A DNA stretch of 64,000 bases from Sulfurimonas sp. SAG-AH-194-L11 (GCF_029215995.1 NZ_JAEMVB010000001.1:62001-126000); one strand, 5' to 3'; positions 1 to 8,376 are shown, numbered from the stretch's first letter. Made by a program: numbers and translations. Notes: generated by a model from the letters alone, not told the origin.

Positions 1-811
1 TCTCGACTATCTTTTTAAGTGTTTTTGCACCTATCATAGGAAAATGAAGTTTTGACTTTGGAGGGCTTGCACGAAAAGCAGTGATAATCTCATCTGTTGT
101 AAGATATGCATGGGGTACTCTTATAGAAGATATAAACTTATTTATCTGCTCTTGCTTATTTTTTACTATCGCTAGCTTATCATCACCTATCTTTTTTACT
201 ATTGCCTCATGCTCTAGGGTATCTAACTCCTCATAAGAGTAAGGTTTTGTGTTGAGTGTAAGAATTTTATGAAAAGTTTGTCCATATACCGAGTAACGCA
301 GAGATGCATTAAACTCAAAACTCTCATCTATATCAAAGTGCCCCTCAAGTTCTCTCTCTAGCTTTTCACGTTTAGCCTCATAACGAATATGACGCAGTTT
401 TGATTCCATTTTCTCAATAGTGATTTTTTTACTTCGTATAGTTGAAAAAGCCTCGTAAAGAGTTACAGCTTCCTCAGGACTAGGATCAAGTTCGCCTAAA
501 AGCATCTCTATCTTATCTTCTCTATCATAAGAGGGCAACTCTTTTTTCTCACCCCTATAAATCTCACCATTGTTCTCAAAAAACCTTAAAATATCTGCTC
601 GGTATCCACCATCAGCTTCACTCCAAATCATACGAATAGTTTTTATCATCAGCTTTTTATTATGCTCAATATCATAAAGACCCAGTGCATTAAAGAGTTC
701 ACTTAAAGTCTCAGAAGCAACACGCTCAATCCCAACATCAAAAGGGTCACCATCGAAGTAGGTTCTGATTTTTTGGTTTATTTTAGAATTTTTCTTATTT
801 TTTTTTGACAT
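1..811 (-). CDS. Conserved protein of unknown function, 3' end outside window
   Basis: An open frame of 270 codons runs from an ATG at 811 to the window edge with no stop, so the C-terminus is missing. The N-terminus is Lys/Asn-rich (MSKKNKKNSKINQK). It is followed by a charged, mostly helical sequence with a likely coiled-coil part around residues 130-165. I recognise no catalytic motif, signal peptide or membrane segment, and no family. It starts 28 nt after the stop of the 840-1439 gene on the same strand, so the two may share a transcript, although a -10-like TATAAT lies only 5 nt before this ATG. Confidence 0.75.
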   Translation of the reverse strand, partial: MSKKNKKNSKINQKIRTYFDGDPFDVGIERVASETLSELFNALGLYDIEHNKKLMIKTIRMIWSEADGGYRADILRFFENNGEIYRGEKKELPSYDREDKIEMLLGELDPSPEEAVTLYEAFSTIRSKKITIEKMESKLRHIRYEAKREKLERELEGHFDIDESFEFNASLRYSVYGQTFHKILTLNTKPYSYEELDTLEHEAIVKKIGDDKLAIVKNKQEQINKFISSIRVPHAYLTTDEIITAFRASPPKSKLHFPMIGAKTLKKIVE

Positions 812-816
812 CTCTA

Positions 817-822
817 ATTATA
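817..822 (-). promoter_or_regulatory. -10 hexamer TATAAT, 5 nt before ATG
   Basis: The minus strand reads TATAAT-TAGAG-ATG. No Shine-Dalgarno sequence fits in the 5 nt between, so a transcript started here would be nearly leaderless. It lies between two same-strand genes, so readthrough from upstream is an alternative. Confidence 0.4.
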
Positions 823-839
823 ACCATTACTCTCTTAGC

Positions 840-1439
840 TTAAGAGTGGGTCACTATAAGCTTTGCTACTAGACCCTCCGAAGTTTTCTCTATCTTCACT
901 TGTGAATCTATAGCTGCTTTTCTTCGCTCTAACACTCCCACTAAATCATTTAAAACAGCAGGATAGTTTTTGTACATTGGGACACGAACTTCTTCTATCT
1001 TAGCATCTTGTATCTCATCGCCAAGTACTTCAAGCACAGCTTCATAAGCATTTTGGTTAATAATATACTGGTAGTAATAGGCTCTCATAATTTTAATGTT
1101 TTCTAACCATGCAGTTTTTTCATCTTGAGTCAAGCTATCATTTGCTTTTACACGATTGACTATATCATGAATAAACTCATGTGCCTTATGGTCACATAAA
1201 GTAAATACCTCGTCAATGTTTTTAATATACTTTTTTATTATCGCCATCAACTCATTAGGACTCAGTTCTTTATCTTGAGCTTTGTAAAGATGTTGTGTAG
1301 TCTTGCTTTCTCCATAAGAGAGTGCTTCAAGGAGTTCAACGCCAGCATAAAGAAATTTATATCTATCAGGTTGTGTTTTATCAAAACTCACACCATGTTG
1401 AGATATTATAGGCATATCACCTACATACTTTAACTCCAT
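840..1439 (-). CDS. Hypothetical protein, 199 aa
   Basis: A soluble protein with no signal peptide or membrane segment. It starts MELKYVGDMP and is largely helical, with several aromatic and charged stretches (YYYQYIINQN near the middle). I do not recognise the family. The start is supported by a GGGAG Shine-Dalgarno about 8 nt upstream and by a GCTATAAT -10 near 1470. The neighbouring same-strand gene ending outside the window is also of unknown function, which suggests a two-gene unit. Confidence 0.7.
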   Translation of the reverse strand: MELKYVGDMPIISQHGVSFDKTQPDRYKFLYAGVELLEALSYGESKTTQHLYKAQDKELSPNELMAIIKKYIKNIDEVFTLCDHKAHEFIHDIVNRVKANDSLTQDEKTAWLENIKIMRAYYYQYIINQNAYEAVLEVLGDEIQDAKIEEVRVPMYKNYPAVLNDLVGVLERRKAAIDSQVKIEKTSEGLVAKLIVTHS

Positions 1440-1492
1440 ATTAATCTCCCAATCTTTTTCTGTGATTAATTATAGCGACATATAAATTAATA

Positions 1493-1498
1493 TATAAT
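1493..1498 (+). promoter_or_regulatory. -10 hexamer TATAAT, 6 nt before ATG (leaderless start)
   Basis: The plus strand reads TATAAT-AGCACT-ATG. With the usual -10 to +1 spacing, transcription would begin at the A of the start codon at 1505. No Shine-Dalgarno is present. Confidence 0.5.
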
Positions 1499-1504
1499 AG
1501 CACT

Positions 1505-1825
1505 ATGAATTATCCAAATGAATGGACTCAAAAAGAGTTCTTAGAAAATAAGTTTAGACTTGAAAAAGAGGGTATAAAAGTACTCTTAATTGACACTATA
1601 CTCTCTCCTATTGAAAAGGCTGATGTAGTTGTCTACAACCCTTATGAACTTCAAAAGTACCCTGATGGATCTGTTTTTGTTTTCTACTGTGACAGTGGTA
1701 AGGCAACGGCAAACCGTTTAGAAGAGTACAAAGAGAAGTTTCCTACTATGCACTGTATCTCCCTTAAGGGTGGTCGAGGCTACTGGCGAAAAAATATGCA
1801 ACTACTAGAGGATACACCATCATGA
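1505..1825 (+). CDS. Rhodanese-like domain protein
   Basis: A 106-residue single-domain protein. The central strand-loop 'FYCDSGKATANRL' matches the rhodanese active-site loop (Cys after a buried strand, then small and basic residues). 'CISLKGGRGYW' matches the conserved '.v..l.GG...W' end of the fold. Proteins of this family carry sulfur as a cysteine persulfide; the substrate here is unknown. There is no signal peptide, so it is cytoplasmic. The stop overlaps the start of the following DUF309 gene (ATGA), so the pair is translationally coupled. The start has no Shine-Dalgarno and follows a -10 hexamer by 6 nt. Confidence 0.8.
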   Translation: MNYPNEWTQKEFLENKFRLEKEGIKVLLIDTILSPIEKADVVVYNPYELQKYPDGSVFVFYCDSGKATANRLEEYKEKFPTMHCISLKGGRGYWRKNMQLLEDTPS

Positions 1826-2148
1826 TATTAGAAAAGATAGAAGAGTTTAAAACCTGTCTCAATGAGCAGAGATACTATGATGCCCATGAAGCACTAGAAG
1901 AGGTATGGTTCCCACGACGTTTTGATAAAACAGATAATGAAGTACTGCTTCTCAAAGGTTTTATAAATGCTGCGGTGAGTTTTGAGCTACATAAACTTGG
2001 TAAGATTAAACAAGGCAAAAAAATCTGGATGACTTATCTCAAGTATAGACCTCTACTCTTTAAAGTCCAAAGCCCTTATCTCAATGACTACTATCAACTC
2101 TCGCGATTTATAGAAGTGAAGTATAGAGAACTCTATCACACTATTTAA
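1822..2148 (+). CDS. DUF309 domain protein
   Basis: A 108-residue helical protein with the DUF309 hallmark near its N-terminus: 'YYDAHEALEEVWFPRR' (H-E-x-L-E-x-x-W), followed by 'LLLKGFINAAVSFELHKLGK', in which a buried helix carries a second His. The family is metal-site-like but has no established function. The gene overlaps the rhodanese gene by 4 nt, which fixes the start and implies co-expression. Confidence 0.85.
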   Translation: MILEKIEEFKTCLNEQRYYDAHEALEEVWFPRRFDKTDNEVLLLKGFINAAVSFELHKLGKIKQGKKIWMTYLKYRPLLFKVQSPYLNDYYQLSRFIEVKYRELYHTI

Positions 2149-2187
2149 CTCTAAAATCTAAAATCTCACTACTTCCTCCTTTATTTT

Positions 2188-2196
2188 TGCTATAAT
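2188..2196 (+). promoter_or_regulatory. Extended -10 promoter (TGCTATAAT) for mscS
   Basis: A T-rich stretch runs into TGCTATAAT, followed about 22 nt later by a strong AAAGGGGTG Shine-Dalgarno and the ATG at 2225. Extended -10 elements with T-rich upstream DNA are the usual housekeeping promoter form in Campylobacterota. Confidence 0.7.
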
Positions 2197-2224
2197 TTCG
2201 CCAAAATAAAAGGGGTGAACAATC

Positions 2225-3040
2225 ATGGAGATAGAAATTACACAATATAGCGATGTAGTTATTACTTATGCTAGCGAATATGGTCTTAAAATTATCGCTG
2301 CATTACTTATCTTTATCATTGGAAAATGGGCTGTCAATAAAATTACAGCCTTAACAAAAAAACTAATGATTAAAGCAAAAATTGATACTACCTTAGTAGA
2401 GTTTGCTGAGAGTCTTATATACTTTGTTTTGTTGCTTATGGTAATGCTTGCATCTTTAAATGCTTTAGGGATAAATACAACCTCTTTTCTAGCAGTATTT
2501 GGTGCGGCTTCTTTAGCTGTAGGTCTTGCACTACAAGGTTCACTTGCAAATGTTGGAGCGGCAGTTCTTATCATCATCTTCCGTCCATTTAAAGTGGGTG
2601 ATTATGTTGAAGCAGGTGGTGCTACTGGTACCGTTGAGGATGTGAACCTTTTCTCAACTATCATTGCACCTCTTGACAACCGTACTGTTATCGTACCAAA
2701 TGCGACTATTATCAGTGGAAACATTACAAACTACTCTAAAAAGCCAGAACGCCGTGTTGACCATGTTTTTGGTATCGGTTATGGAGATGATCTTAAACTT
2801 GCAAAAGAGACTCTAATGGAGATTATGATGAATGACCCTAGAGTTCTTCAAGATCCTGCACCTTTTGTAGCAGTAAGTGAACTTGGTGAAAGTTCTGTAA
2901 ACTTTATAACTCGTTCATGGGTAAAAACTGCTGACTACTGGGATGTTTACTTCTCTCAGATAGAAAAAGTAAAACTTACATTTGATGAGAAAGGTATCTC
3001 TATACCTTTTCCTCAGATGGATGTACATTTAGATAAATAA
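2225..3040 (+). CDS. mscS: Small-conductance mechanosensitive channel, MscS family
   Basis: A 271-residue inner-membrane channel that opens on hypo-osmotic stress to release solutes; the length is typical of minimal MscS. Three membrane helices lie in residues 15-115. The third is the Gly/Ala-rich pore helix ('AVGLALQGSLANVGAAVLI'), followed by 'RPFKVGDYVE' at the start of the cytoplasmic beta domain and 'VPNATIISGNITNYS', the conserved MscS signature. A strong Shine-Dalgarno precedes the start. The DUF481 barrel gene begins 23 nt after the stop, so the two are probably one transcript. Confidence 0.95.
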   Translation: MEIEITQYSDVVITYASEYGLKIIAALLIFIIGKWAVNKITALTKKLMIKAKIDTTLVEFAESLIYFVLLLMVMLASLNALGINTTSFLAVFGAASLAVGLALQGSLANVGAAVLIIIFRPFKVGDYVEAGGATGTVEDVNLFSTIIAPLDNRTVIVPNATIISGNITNYSKKPERRVDHVFGIGYGDDLKLAKETLMEIMMNDPRVLQDPAPFVAVSELGESSVNFITRSWVKTADYWDVYFSQIEKVKLTFDEKGISIPFPQMDVHLDK

Positions 3041-3063
3041 ATTTTAAAGGAAATATAAATATA

Positions 3064-3897
3064 ATGAACAAAATTGTATTAAGTACAGTACTTGTATCAT
3101 CACTTATGATGGCAGCAGAAGTGGCACAAGATCAGGTAAAACTAGCATCAAATATTGCAGAGGCAAAAGCACAAAAGAGTGCAGCAGAGGCGAAACTAAA
3201 AGCACTTGAGGCACAACTTCCTCAAAATCAAGAGATAATCACAAATGTAAAATTTGGATATATCCAAACAGATGGAAATGCGAATACAGAGACATTTGCA
3301 CTTGAGGGTAGTTTTAAAAAAGAATGGGATAAAAACAGTGCTAAAATAATTTTTGATTCACAATATGGTCAAGCAGAAAATGTAGAAAATAAAAACAAAT
3401 ACTTTACAGAACTACAATACGCCTATGCTTTTTCAAAAGACATCTCTTTTACTTACATGATAGGATATAAAAGTGATAAATTTTCATCATATAACTATCA
3501 AGCATACACTGGTCCCGGAGCTAAATACCATGCTTACGATTCAGAGAAACAAAAACTAGATTTCGAGGGAAGTCTACTCTATGCACAAGATGACTTACAA
3601 GCACAAAATGTTGTAGCTCCTAATGATGCAACAACTACATATACATCTTACCTAGCAAAACTAGCATACGAGATAAAAATACTTGATAACCTAAAGTTTA
3701 ATCAAGACCTTTCATACAGATCATCTTTTGAAGACTCAAATAACTTTTTTGTCTTTTCTACATCTGCACTCTCTAGTAAACTTTCAGACATATTTTCTGC
3801 TGGTATAAGTTATAAGGTAGACTATACAAATGAAGTAGCCGCTGGTATATTTCGCCGTGATAATACACTCAGTGCATTTCTTAGTCTCGACTACTAA
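3064..3897 (+). CDS. DUF481 outer-membrane beta-barrel protein
   Basis: A 277-residue protein with a short signal peptide (MNKIVLSTVLVSSLMMAAE). An Ala/Lys-rich helical stretch follows at about residues 20-55, then alternating hydrophobic/aromatic beta strands to a C-terminal 'AFLSLDY' ending in an aromatic residue, as expected of an outer-membrane barrel. 'NVKFGYIQTDGNANTETF' fits the DUF481 (YdiY-like, 'salt-induced' porin-like) start. The position just behind mscS suggests a shared osmotic context, which is inference. AAAGGA precedes the ATG. Confidence 0.8.
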   Translation: MNKIVLSTVLVSSLMMAAEVAQDQVKLASNIAEAKAQKSAAEAKLKALEAQLPQNQEIITNVKFGYIQTDGNANTETFALEGSFKKEWDKNSAKIIFDSQYGQAENVENKNKYFTELQYAYAFSKDISFTYMIGYKSDKFSSYNYQAYTGPGAKYHAYDSEKQKLDFEGSLLYAQDDLQAQNVVAPNDATTTYTSYLAKLAYEIKILDNLKFNQDLSYRSSFEDSNNFFVFSTSALSSKLSDIFSAGISYKVDYTNEVAAGIFRRDNTLSAFLSLDY

Positions 3898-3901
3898 AAC
3901 T

Positions 3902-3923
3902 CTTTAGGCCTTTGTGCCTAAAG
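3902..3923. terminator. Bidirectional hairpin between convergent genes
   Basis: CTTTAGGC and GCCTAAAG form a perfect 8-bp stem around a 6-nt loop. It sits exactly between the DUF481 gene and the convergent MFS gene and contains the MFS stop codon. The T tracts are short, so termination efficiency is uncertain. Confidence 0.55.
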
Positions 3924-5022
3924 CTAATCCCCTCTTTTTCCACAAAACTATACAAACAAATGCACTAAACGCGATAAAAGCAGAACTTAAAAAGAGATAC
4001 TCTGGATACTGCTCATAAATCACCCCTGAGAGTAAGGCTCCTAAAAATCCACCTAAACCATATGTAATGCCTGAAAAGAACTGTTGTGCTAGTGCCTTGT
4101 GTTTATAGAGCTGATGCAAGTAAGCGATAGCAGCAGAGTGAAAGAGTGCAAAACTAAAGGCATGAAGTGTTTGTGAAAAGTATAAAACAAAAATATTTTG
4201 AGGGTATATAAACACTATAAACCAACGAAAAGCTGTGAGGAGTGTAGTAAGTTGTAAAACAAAGAGCAAATTTGTGCGAAGAAAACGTGCTTGATACTGA
4301 AACATCACTATCTCAGCAACTACCCCAAAACTCCATAGGTAGATCGTAGTTTGAAGTGAAATCCCATTATCAGTAGCATATATAGTAAAGAAGTTATAAA
4401 AGGCACCAAAACTTAACTGCATAAGTGTTAAGCCTAGCCAGAGCCTCCAATCTTGAAAAAGGTTTATATCATTTTTCACTAGCTCTTTTTTTCTCTTTTG
4501 ACTTTTATACAATTCATGAACAATAATAAAAGCAAAAACTGCTGTAGCAAAAGTGAGTGAAAGCAGGAAATCTAAGGCGATAATAGGACTCGTTAAAAAC
4601 TTCACAAGCACTAATGCAACTAAAATAAAGCCTAGAGAGCCAAAAAGACGGATTTTTCCATAGTTTTCGCGCCCTAATTTCTCTAAGGCTATCACTTCTA
4701 TGTAAGGAAGGGTAACACCTAAGCCTATGCCTAAAAATATGTTAGAGACTAAGAGTAGATAAAAATCCTCTACAAAAGTGTAAAAAGCCGAGGCACTTAG
4801 TACCATAATCAAGAGTGAGCTATTAAAAGCACTCCTCTCTAGTTTTAAACCTCGGATAAAGAGCATAGGGAGTATAAAACGCACTAAAGGTCCTGCAGCA
4901 AAGATAATACCCACCTCTTCTCCTGAGTATCCATAAGTAATTAAAATCTTAGGAATAAAAATAACATAGACACCAACTACACTAAAATAAAAAAAGTAAA
5001 AAGAGGAGAGTAAAATATTCAT
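3904..5022 (-). CDS. MFS transporter (HcaT/nucleoside-symporter-like)
   Basis: A 372-residue integral membrane protein with about 12 hydrophobic helices and the short loops of a two-times-six-helix MFS carrier. The N-terminal half ('FFYFSVVGVYVIFIPKIL', 'GYSGEEVGII') and the mid-protein 'GKIRLFGSLGFI' resemble the MFS_1-like/3-phenylpropionate transporter (HcaT) group. The substrate cannot be told from sequence. A TATAAT lies 5 nt before the ATG and there is no Shine-Dalgarno. It is single, convergent with mscS-DUF481 and divergent from the radical SAM gene. Confidence 0.8.
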   Translation of the reverse strand: MNILLSSFYFFYFSVVGVYVIFIPKILITYGYSGEEVGIIFAAGPLVRFILPMLFIRGLKLERSAFNSSLLIMVLSASAFYTFVEDFYLLLVSNIFLGIGLGVTLPYIEVIALEKLGRENYGKIRLFGSLGFILVALVLVKFLTSPIIALDFLLSLTFATAVFAFIIVHELYKSQKRKKELVKNDINLFQDWRLWLGLTLMQLSFGAFYNFFTIYATDNGISLQTTIYLWSFGVVAEIVMFQYQARFLRTNLLFVLQLTTLLTAFRWFIVFIYPQNIFVLYFSQTLHAFSFALFHSAAIAYLHQLYKHKALAQQFFSGITYGLGGFLGALLSGVIYEQYPEYLFLSSAFIAFSAFVCIVLWKKRGLALGTKA

Positions 5023-5027
5023 TAGGC

Positions 5028-5033
5028 ATTATA
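5028..5033 (-). promoter_or_regulatory. -10 hexamer TATAAT, 5 nt before ATG
   Basis: The minus strand reads TATAAT-GCCTA-ATG for the MFS gene. There is no room for a ribosome binding site, so a start from this hexamer would give a leaderless or near-leaderless mRNA. Confidence 0.45.
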
Positions 5034-5126
5034 TCTAATGTAAGAGACTTGAAGTGTTCTTAAGTAGATGATTTACTTTTTATGTTTACGAGGTATTAAC
5101 CTAGTTTCCCTATAATTACAGCATCT

Positions 5127-5212
5127 CAATTATGTTTCCCCTTTCATAATTAGAGAATATACTAACAATTTTTTAAACATACAGGGTTCCCCTTTTATTG
5201 CCTTGTATGTTT
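5127..5212. other. Two successive inverted repeats in a divergent intergenic region
   Basis: AATTATG (5128-5134) pairs with CATAATT (5145-5151). AAACATACA (5175-5183) pairs with TGTATGTTT (5204-5212). Both loops contain TTCCCCTTT. They lie between the divergently transcribed MFS and radical SAM genes, where no coding terminator is needed, so they may be part of a small RNA or a regulatory leader. Confidence 0.4.
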
Positions 5213-5226
5213 TGCCTTATTTCAGG

Positions 5227-5232
5227 TAAAAT
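5227..5232 (+). promoter_or_regulatory. -10 hexamer TAAAAT, 6 nt before ATG (leaderless start)
   Basis: The plus strand reads TAAAAT-TCCCTT-ATG with no Shine-Dalgarno, so the predicted +1 is the A of the start codon at 5239. The sequence closely resembles the dnaG start region (TATAAT-TCCCCT-ATG). Confidence 0.5.
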
Positions 5233-5238
5233 TCCCTT

Positions 5239-6735
5239 ATGAAAATCATTTTAACTACTTTAAATTCTCGTTTTACACATAGTGCTATCGGTCTGCGTTA
5301 TTTATATGCAAATATGCAAGAGCTTCAAGACAATACACAAATTTTAGAGTTTAGTATAAATGATGCTATTCAAACTATCGCTGAAAAACTTCTCTTTAAT
5401 GCACCCGATATTATCGGTATTGGCGTTTATATTTGGAATGTTTCTGAGATTGCAGAACTTATTCACATCATCAAAAAAGTTTCTCCTGAGACTAAAATAA
5501 TTCTCGGTGGTCCAGAAGTCACTTACGAACCTTTTCGTGTAAATCTTGATGATGCTGACTATATTATTCAAGGTGAGGGTGATAGAGCCTTTTATGAGCT
5601 CTGTAGAGATATACAAAACGACACTCCAAATGAACGCATTATTAAAATGACCCTGCCAAAACTAAAAGAGCTCAAGCTACCCTACGAGTACTATACCGAT
5701 GATGATATAAAAAATCGTTACATCTATGTAGAGATATCGCGTGGCTGTCCTTTTGAGTGTGAGTTTTGTCTCTCTTCTATGGATGAGAAAGTACGTGCTT
5801 TTAATCTCGATGAAATACTAGAAGAGTTTGAAAAACTGTGGCAAAGAGGTGCTAGAAACTTTAAGTTTGTTGATAGAACTTTTAACCTCAACATGAAAGC
5901 AGCAAATGCTATACTTGACTTCTTTTTAAGTAAAGAAGCACCTTATTTTGCACACTTTGAAGTTATTCCCGACCATTTCCCCGAGTCTCTACGCTCAAAG
6001 ATAAAACAGTTCCCCAATGGAGCACTTCAACTAGAGATAGGAATACAGACCCTTAACTTAGAAGTAGCAAAAAATGTTTCACGTATTCTCAAACTAGACA
6101 AGATAGAACAAAATGTTGCCTTTTTAGAAAATGAGACAACTGCACACATTCACCTAGACCTCATCGTAGGACTTCCGGGAGAATCTCTACAAAGTTTTGG
6201 AGCAAACCTTGATACACTTATGAGTATGAGCTCTTGTGAAATTCAGATAGGTATACTCAAAAAACTCTCAGGAACTTACATAAAACGCCATGATGAAGAG
6301 TTTGCTATGGTTTATAGTAACATTCCTCCTTATGACATCTTAAAAAACAGCGAACTCTCTTTTAATGACATACAAATTATGAAGCGTTTTGCCCGTTTTT
6401 GGGATTTGACTTATAACAGTGGCAACTTTAAAAAATCTATCCATCTCTTATGGAAAGATGAGTCTGTTTATGAAAACTTTTATGCTTTTGGTTTATGGAT
6501 GTATGAACAGACAGACTCCACATGGAAAATCTCTTTGCAGCGTTTAGGTGAGCTACTTTTTGGCTATCTCAGTGGGGTAAAAGGGCTTGATGAACAGTAT
6601 ATTGCTGATGCTATGCTAGAAGATATGATGAAGTTAAAAGGTCGGGCTATTCCTGCATACTTGAAACCTTTTGCGACAGACTTTATACACAATGCAAAAA
6701 GTGGAACATCAGGGTTTAACAAACGACAGGCTTAA
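5239..6735 (+). CDS. B12-binding domain radical SAM protein (DUF4080 family)
   Basis: A 498-residue cytoplasmic protein. Residues 1-135 form a cobalamin-binding-type Rossmann domain ('ILGGPEVTYEP', 'IIQGEGDRAF'). The radical SAM core starts with CxxxCxxC at C170, C174 and C177 ('RGCPFECEFC'), which binds the [4Fe-4S] cluster that cleaves S-adenosylmethionine. The C-terminal third matches the DUF4080 region seen in this subfamily. The reaction is not known; such proteins are often methylases or ring-forming enzymes. The stop overlaps the convergent gene by 4 nt. Cobalamin salvage genes lie 1 kb away, but no link is proven. Confidence 0.9.
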   Translation: MKIILTTLNSRFTHSAIGLRYLYANMQELQDNTQILEFSINDAIQTIAEKLLFNAPDIIGIGVYIWNVSEIAELIHIIKKVSPETKIILGGPEVTYEPFRVNLDDADYIIQGEGDRAFYELCRDIQNDTPNERIIKMTLPKLKELKLPYEYYTDDDIKNRYIYVEISRGCPFECEFCLSSMDEKVRAFNLDEILEEFEKLWQRGARNFKFVDRTFNLNMKAANAILDFFLSKEAPYFAHFEVIPDHFPESLRSKIKQFPNGALQLEIGIQTLNLEVAKNVSRILKLDKIEQNVAFLENETTAHIHLDLIVGLPGESLQSFGANLDTLMSMSSCEIQIGILKKLSGTYIKRHDEEFAMVYSNIPPYDILKNSELSFNDIQIMKRFARFWDLTYNSGNFKKSIHLLWKDESVYENFYAFGLWMYEQTDSTWKISLQRLGELLFGYLSGVKGLDEQYIADAMLEDMMKLKGRAIPAYLKPFATDFIHNAKSGTSGFNKRQA

Positions 6736-7178
6736 AAACCTCGTGACTCTAAACCCTTTGTTATAAAATCATTTATCTCTCGTTTATATGCTTCATTTCT
6801 TTTTTCTAGCTCTCTGTTAAATTTCAAAATTATATCTTTATTTGTATTTGGGTGACGGCAAATTCTTAACAGTATCTCTGCATAAATATCAAAATCCGGA
6901 TGTGTACGAATACCTAACTTAGGGTGAATATTCCCGTGATACTTCATTACTAAATCTAGTGCAGAAGCTAACTCTTGTGCAGTAGATTGTTTGTTTTTTA
7001 TGATTTGAAGTAGCTCTTTAAGAGTTTTATAATCACTACCGTATCTCTCTTTTGTAGGAGAAGGTTTGGGAGCTTTTTTTTTCTTCTTTTTTTTTGGAAT
7101 ATAGAGAAGAAAAAAGATGAGTATACCAAGAATGGCTACCAAGCCCAAAAATGATTTTACTAGTAAAACTACCTCCAT
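6732..7178 (-). CDS. Membrane-anchored protein of unknown function, 148 aa
   Basis: One N-terminal membrane helix (residues 6-27) is followed by a Lys-rich stretch (KKKKKKK), which places the rest in the cytoplasm. The soluble part is helical, with 'LKELLQIIKNKQSTAQELASAL' and 'HPDFDIYAEILLRICRHPNTN'. I recognise no family. It lies 12 nt downstream of the methyltransferase-like gene on the same strand, so it is probably co-transcribed. Confidence 0.7.
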   Translation of the reverse strand: MEVVLLVKSFLGLVAILGILIFFLLYIPKKKKKKKAPKPSPTKERYGSDYKTLKELLQIIKNKQSTAQELASALDLVMKYHGNIHPKLGIRTHPDFDIYAEILLRICRHPNTNKDIILKFNRELEKRNEAYKREINDFITKGLESRGF

Positions 7179-7189
7179 CTAATTTTCAT

Positions 7190-7624
7190 TTAAAAGATAA
7201 ACGGTACTAATCGTTTTGTAGTTTTCATATACTCTAAATACTCACTGCCTTGCTCTTTCCATAAGGACTCTTCATAAGAGAGTTTAATTACTAGTATAAT
7301 AAGAAGTAAGGCATATGAAACAAGGATAAATGTTTGGGGGTAGAGTAAAGTAACACCTAGCATCACCATTAAAACAGCACTGTACATAGGATGTCTAATG
7401 TAGGAGTATATACCCGTAGTTACTAAAGAAGCACTCTCTTTTATATCCGGACGAATATTAAAAAACCTGTTTGCATAGAGTGCTAAAGCACCGATAAGCA
7501 AACCAATAATAATGATAGGTAGTCCTAGATAAAAGTTACTCGTTGGAGTACCTAAGGGGAGAAGCATAATTAAAATAAGAAAAAATTGACTAAAAACTAA
7601 ACTATAACCTTTGATATTTTTCAC
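7190..7624 (-). CDS. Isoprenylcysteine carboxyl methyltransferase-like membrane protein
   Basis: A 144-residue protein with about four membrane helices. The C-terminal half has the conserved 'GIYSYIRHPMYSAVLMVMLG' (R-H-P-x-Y) and the 'E..L....G.EY..Y......R..P' tail ('GSEYLEYMKTTKRLVPFIF') of the ICMT/PEMT group, which uses S-adenosylmethionine on lipid-like substrates. Bacterial members have no fixed substrate. It starts at GTG after AAAGG, and the membrane-anchored unknown follows at 12 nt. Confidence 0.85.
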   Translation of the reverse strand: MKNIKGYSLVFSQFFLILIMLLPLGTPTSNFYLGLPIIIIGLLIGALALYANRFFNIRPDIKESASLVTTGIYSYIRHPMYSAVLMVMLGVTLLYPQTFILVSYALLLIILVIKLSYEESLWKEQGSEYLEYMKTTKRLVPFIF

Positions 7625-7678
7625 TTATGGCCTTTATGTTGTTTATATTATTATAGCATATTGAGGTAAAAAATAATG

Positions 7679-7766
7679 TGGTGGACAGCTAGAGATTCGA
7701 ACTCTAGATAGGTTGCCCTATACTCGCGTTCCAGGCGAGCGCCTTCGACCACTCGGCCAGCTGTCC
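7679..7766 (-). tRNA. tRNA-Ser, anticodon GGA
   Basis: The minus strand folds as a class II tRNA. The acceptor is GGACAGC/GCTGTCC, the anticodon stem is CTCGC/GCGAG around CTGGAAC (anticodon GGA), and the long variable arm is TATAGG-GCAA-CCTATC. The T arm is TAGAG-TTCGAAT-CTCTA, and the genome encodes CCA. It decodes UCC/UCU. The base before CCA reads A, whereas serine tRNAs usually carry G73. It begins 34 nt after the cobC stop on the same strand, so it may be read with the cob operon or from its own promoter. Confidence 0.95.
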
Positions 7767-7800
7767 ATATTGAAGTTTTCTTCTTATGAAGAGTGACATT

Positions 7801-8376
7801 CTAACTAAGTTTATATTTAACCTCGCTAAAACTCATACTATTCGTATCAAAAACAAGATAGGCTCCATACGAAACATCAAAAGAGAAAGCTTCTTCAAGG
7901 CTTATAGCTTTTACAAGTGAGATAATCACTCGTATAACTCCCCCATGTGTCACGACTAAGATATTTTTTGCTTTTTGTTTGAGTAAAAAATCAAAAAAGA
8001 ACTCTTGTATCCTCTGCATGTACACTTCATAATCTTCCCCATCAAGTGCTCTAATCCATTGAAGAAAATCCTTATACTCTATCTCACCCTCTGCTATTAT
8101 GGTGTCAAAAGTCATCCCCTCATGTTTTCCCCATGATTTTTCTCTTATTTTTTCTGTATAGATTGCTTTATTGTTTTGCACAAAAGGGGCAAGAGTATCT
8201 CGTGTTCGTTTTAAATCAGAACAGTAGACTAAATCAAAAGTATTTTTTTTAAATGCTTGGGCTAAAATCCTAGCCTCTTTTTTTCCTTTTACAGAGAGAC
8301 CAATATCTATATGCCCGTTGTAGCACTTATGATATGCCTCATCTACTTCAGTATGTCTTAGCAGTGTTATCTTCAC
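7801..8376 (-). CDS. cobC: Histidine phosphatase, probable alpha-ribazole phosphatase
   Basis: A 191-residue phosphoglycerate mutase-like enzyme. The catalytic 'LLRHTE' (R-H-T) is at the N-terminus, with 'GLSVKGKKEA', 'YCSDLKRTRDT', 'EKSWGKHEG' and 'VTHGGVIRV', which supplies the second catalytic His. Next to cobS and cobU it most likely removes the 5'-phosphate of alpha-ribazole phosphate in the late steps of cobalamin assembly. A generic phosphatase role cannot be excluded by sequence. The start overlaps the cobS stop by 4 nt. Confidence 0.85.
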   Translation of the reverse strand: MKITLLRHTEVDEAYHKCYNGHIDIGLSVKGKKEARILAQAFKKNTFDLVYCSDLKRTRDTLAPFVQNNKAIYTEKIREKSWGKHEGMTFDTIIAEGEIEYKDFLQWIRALDGEDYEVYMQRIQEFFFDFLLKQKAKNILVVTHGGVIRVIISLVKAISLEEAFSFDVSYGAYLVFDTNSMSFSEVKYKLS

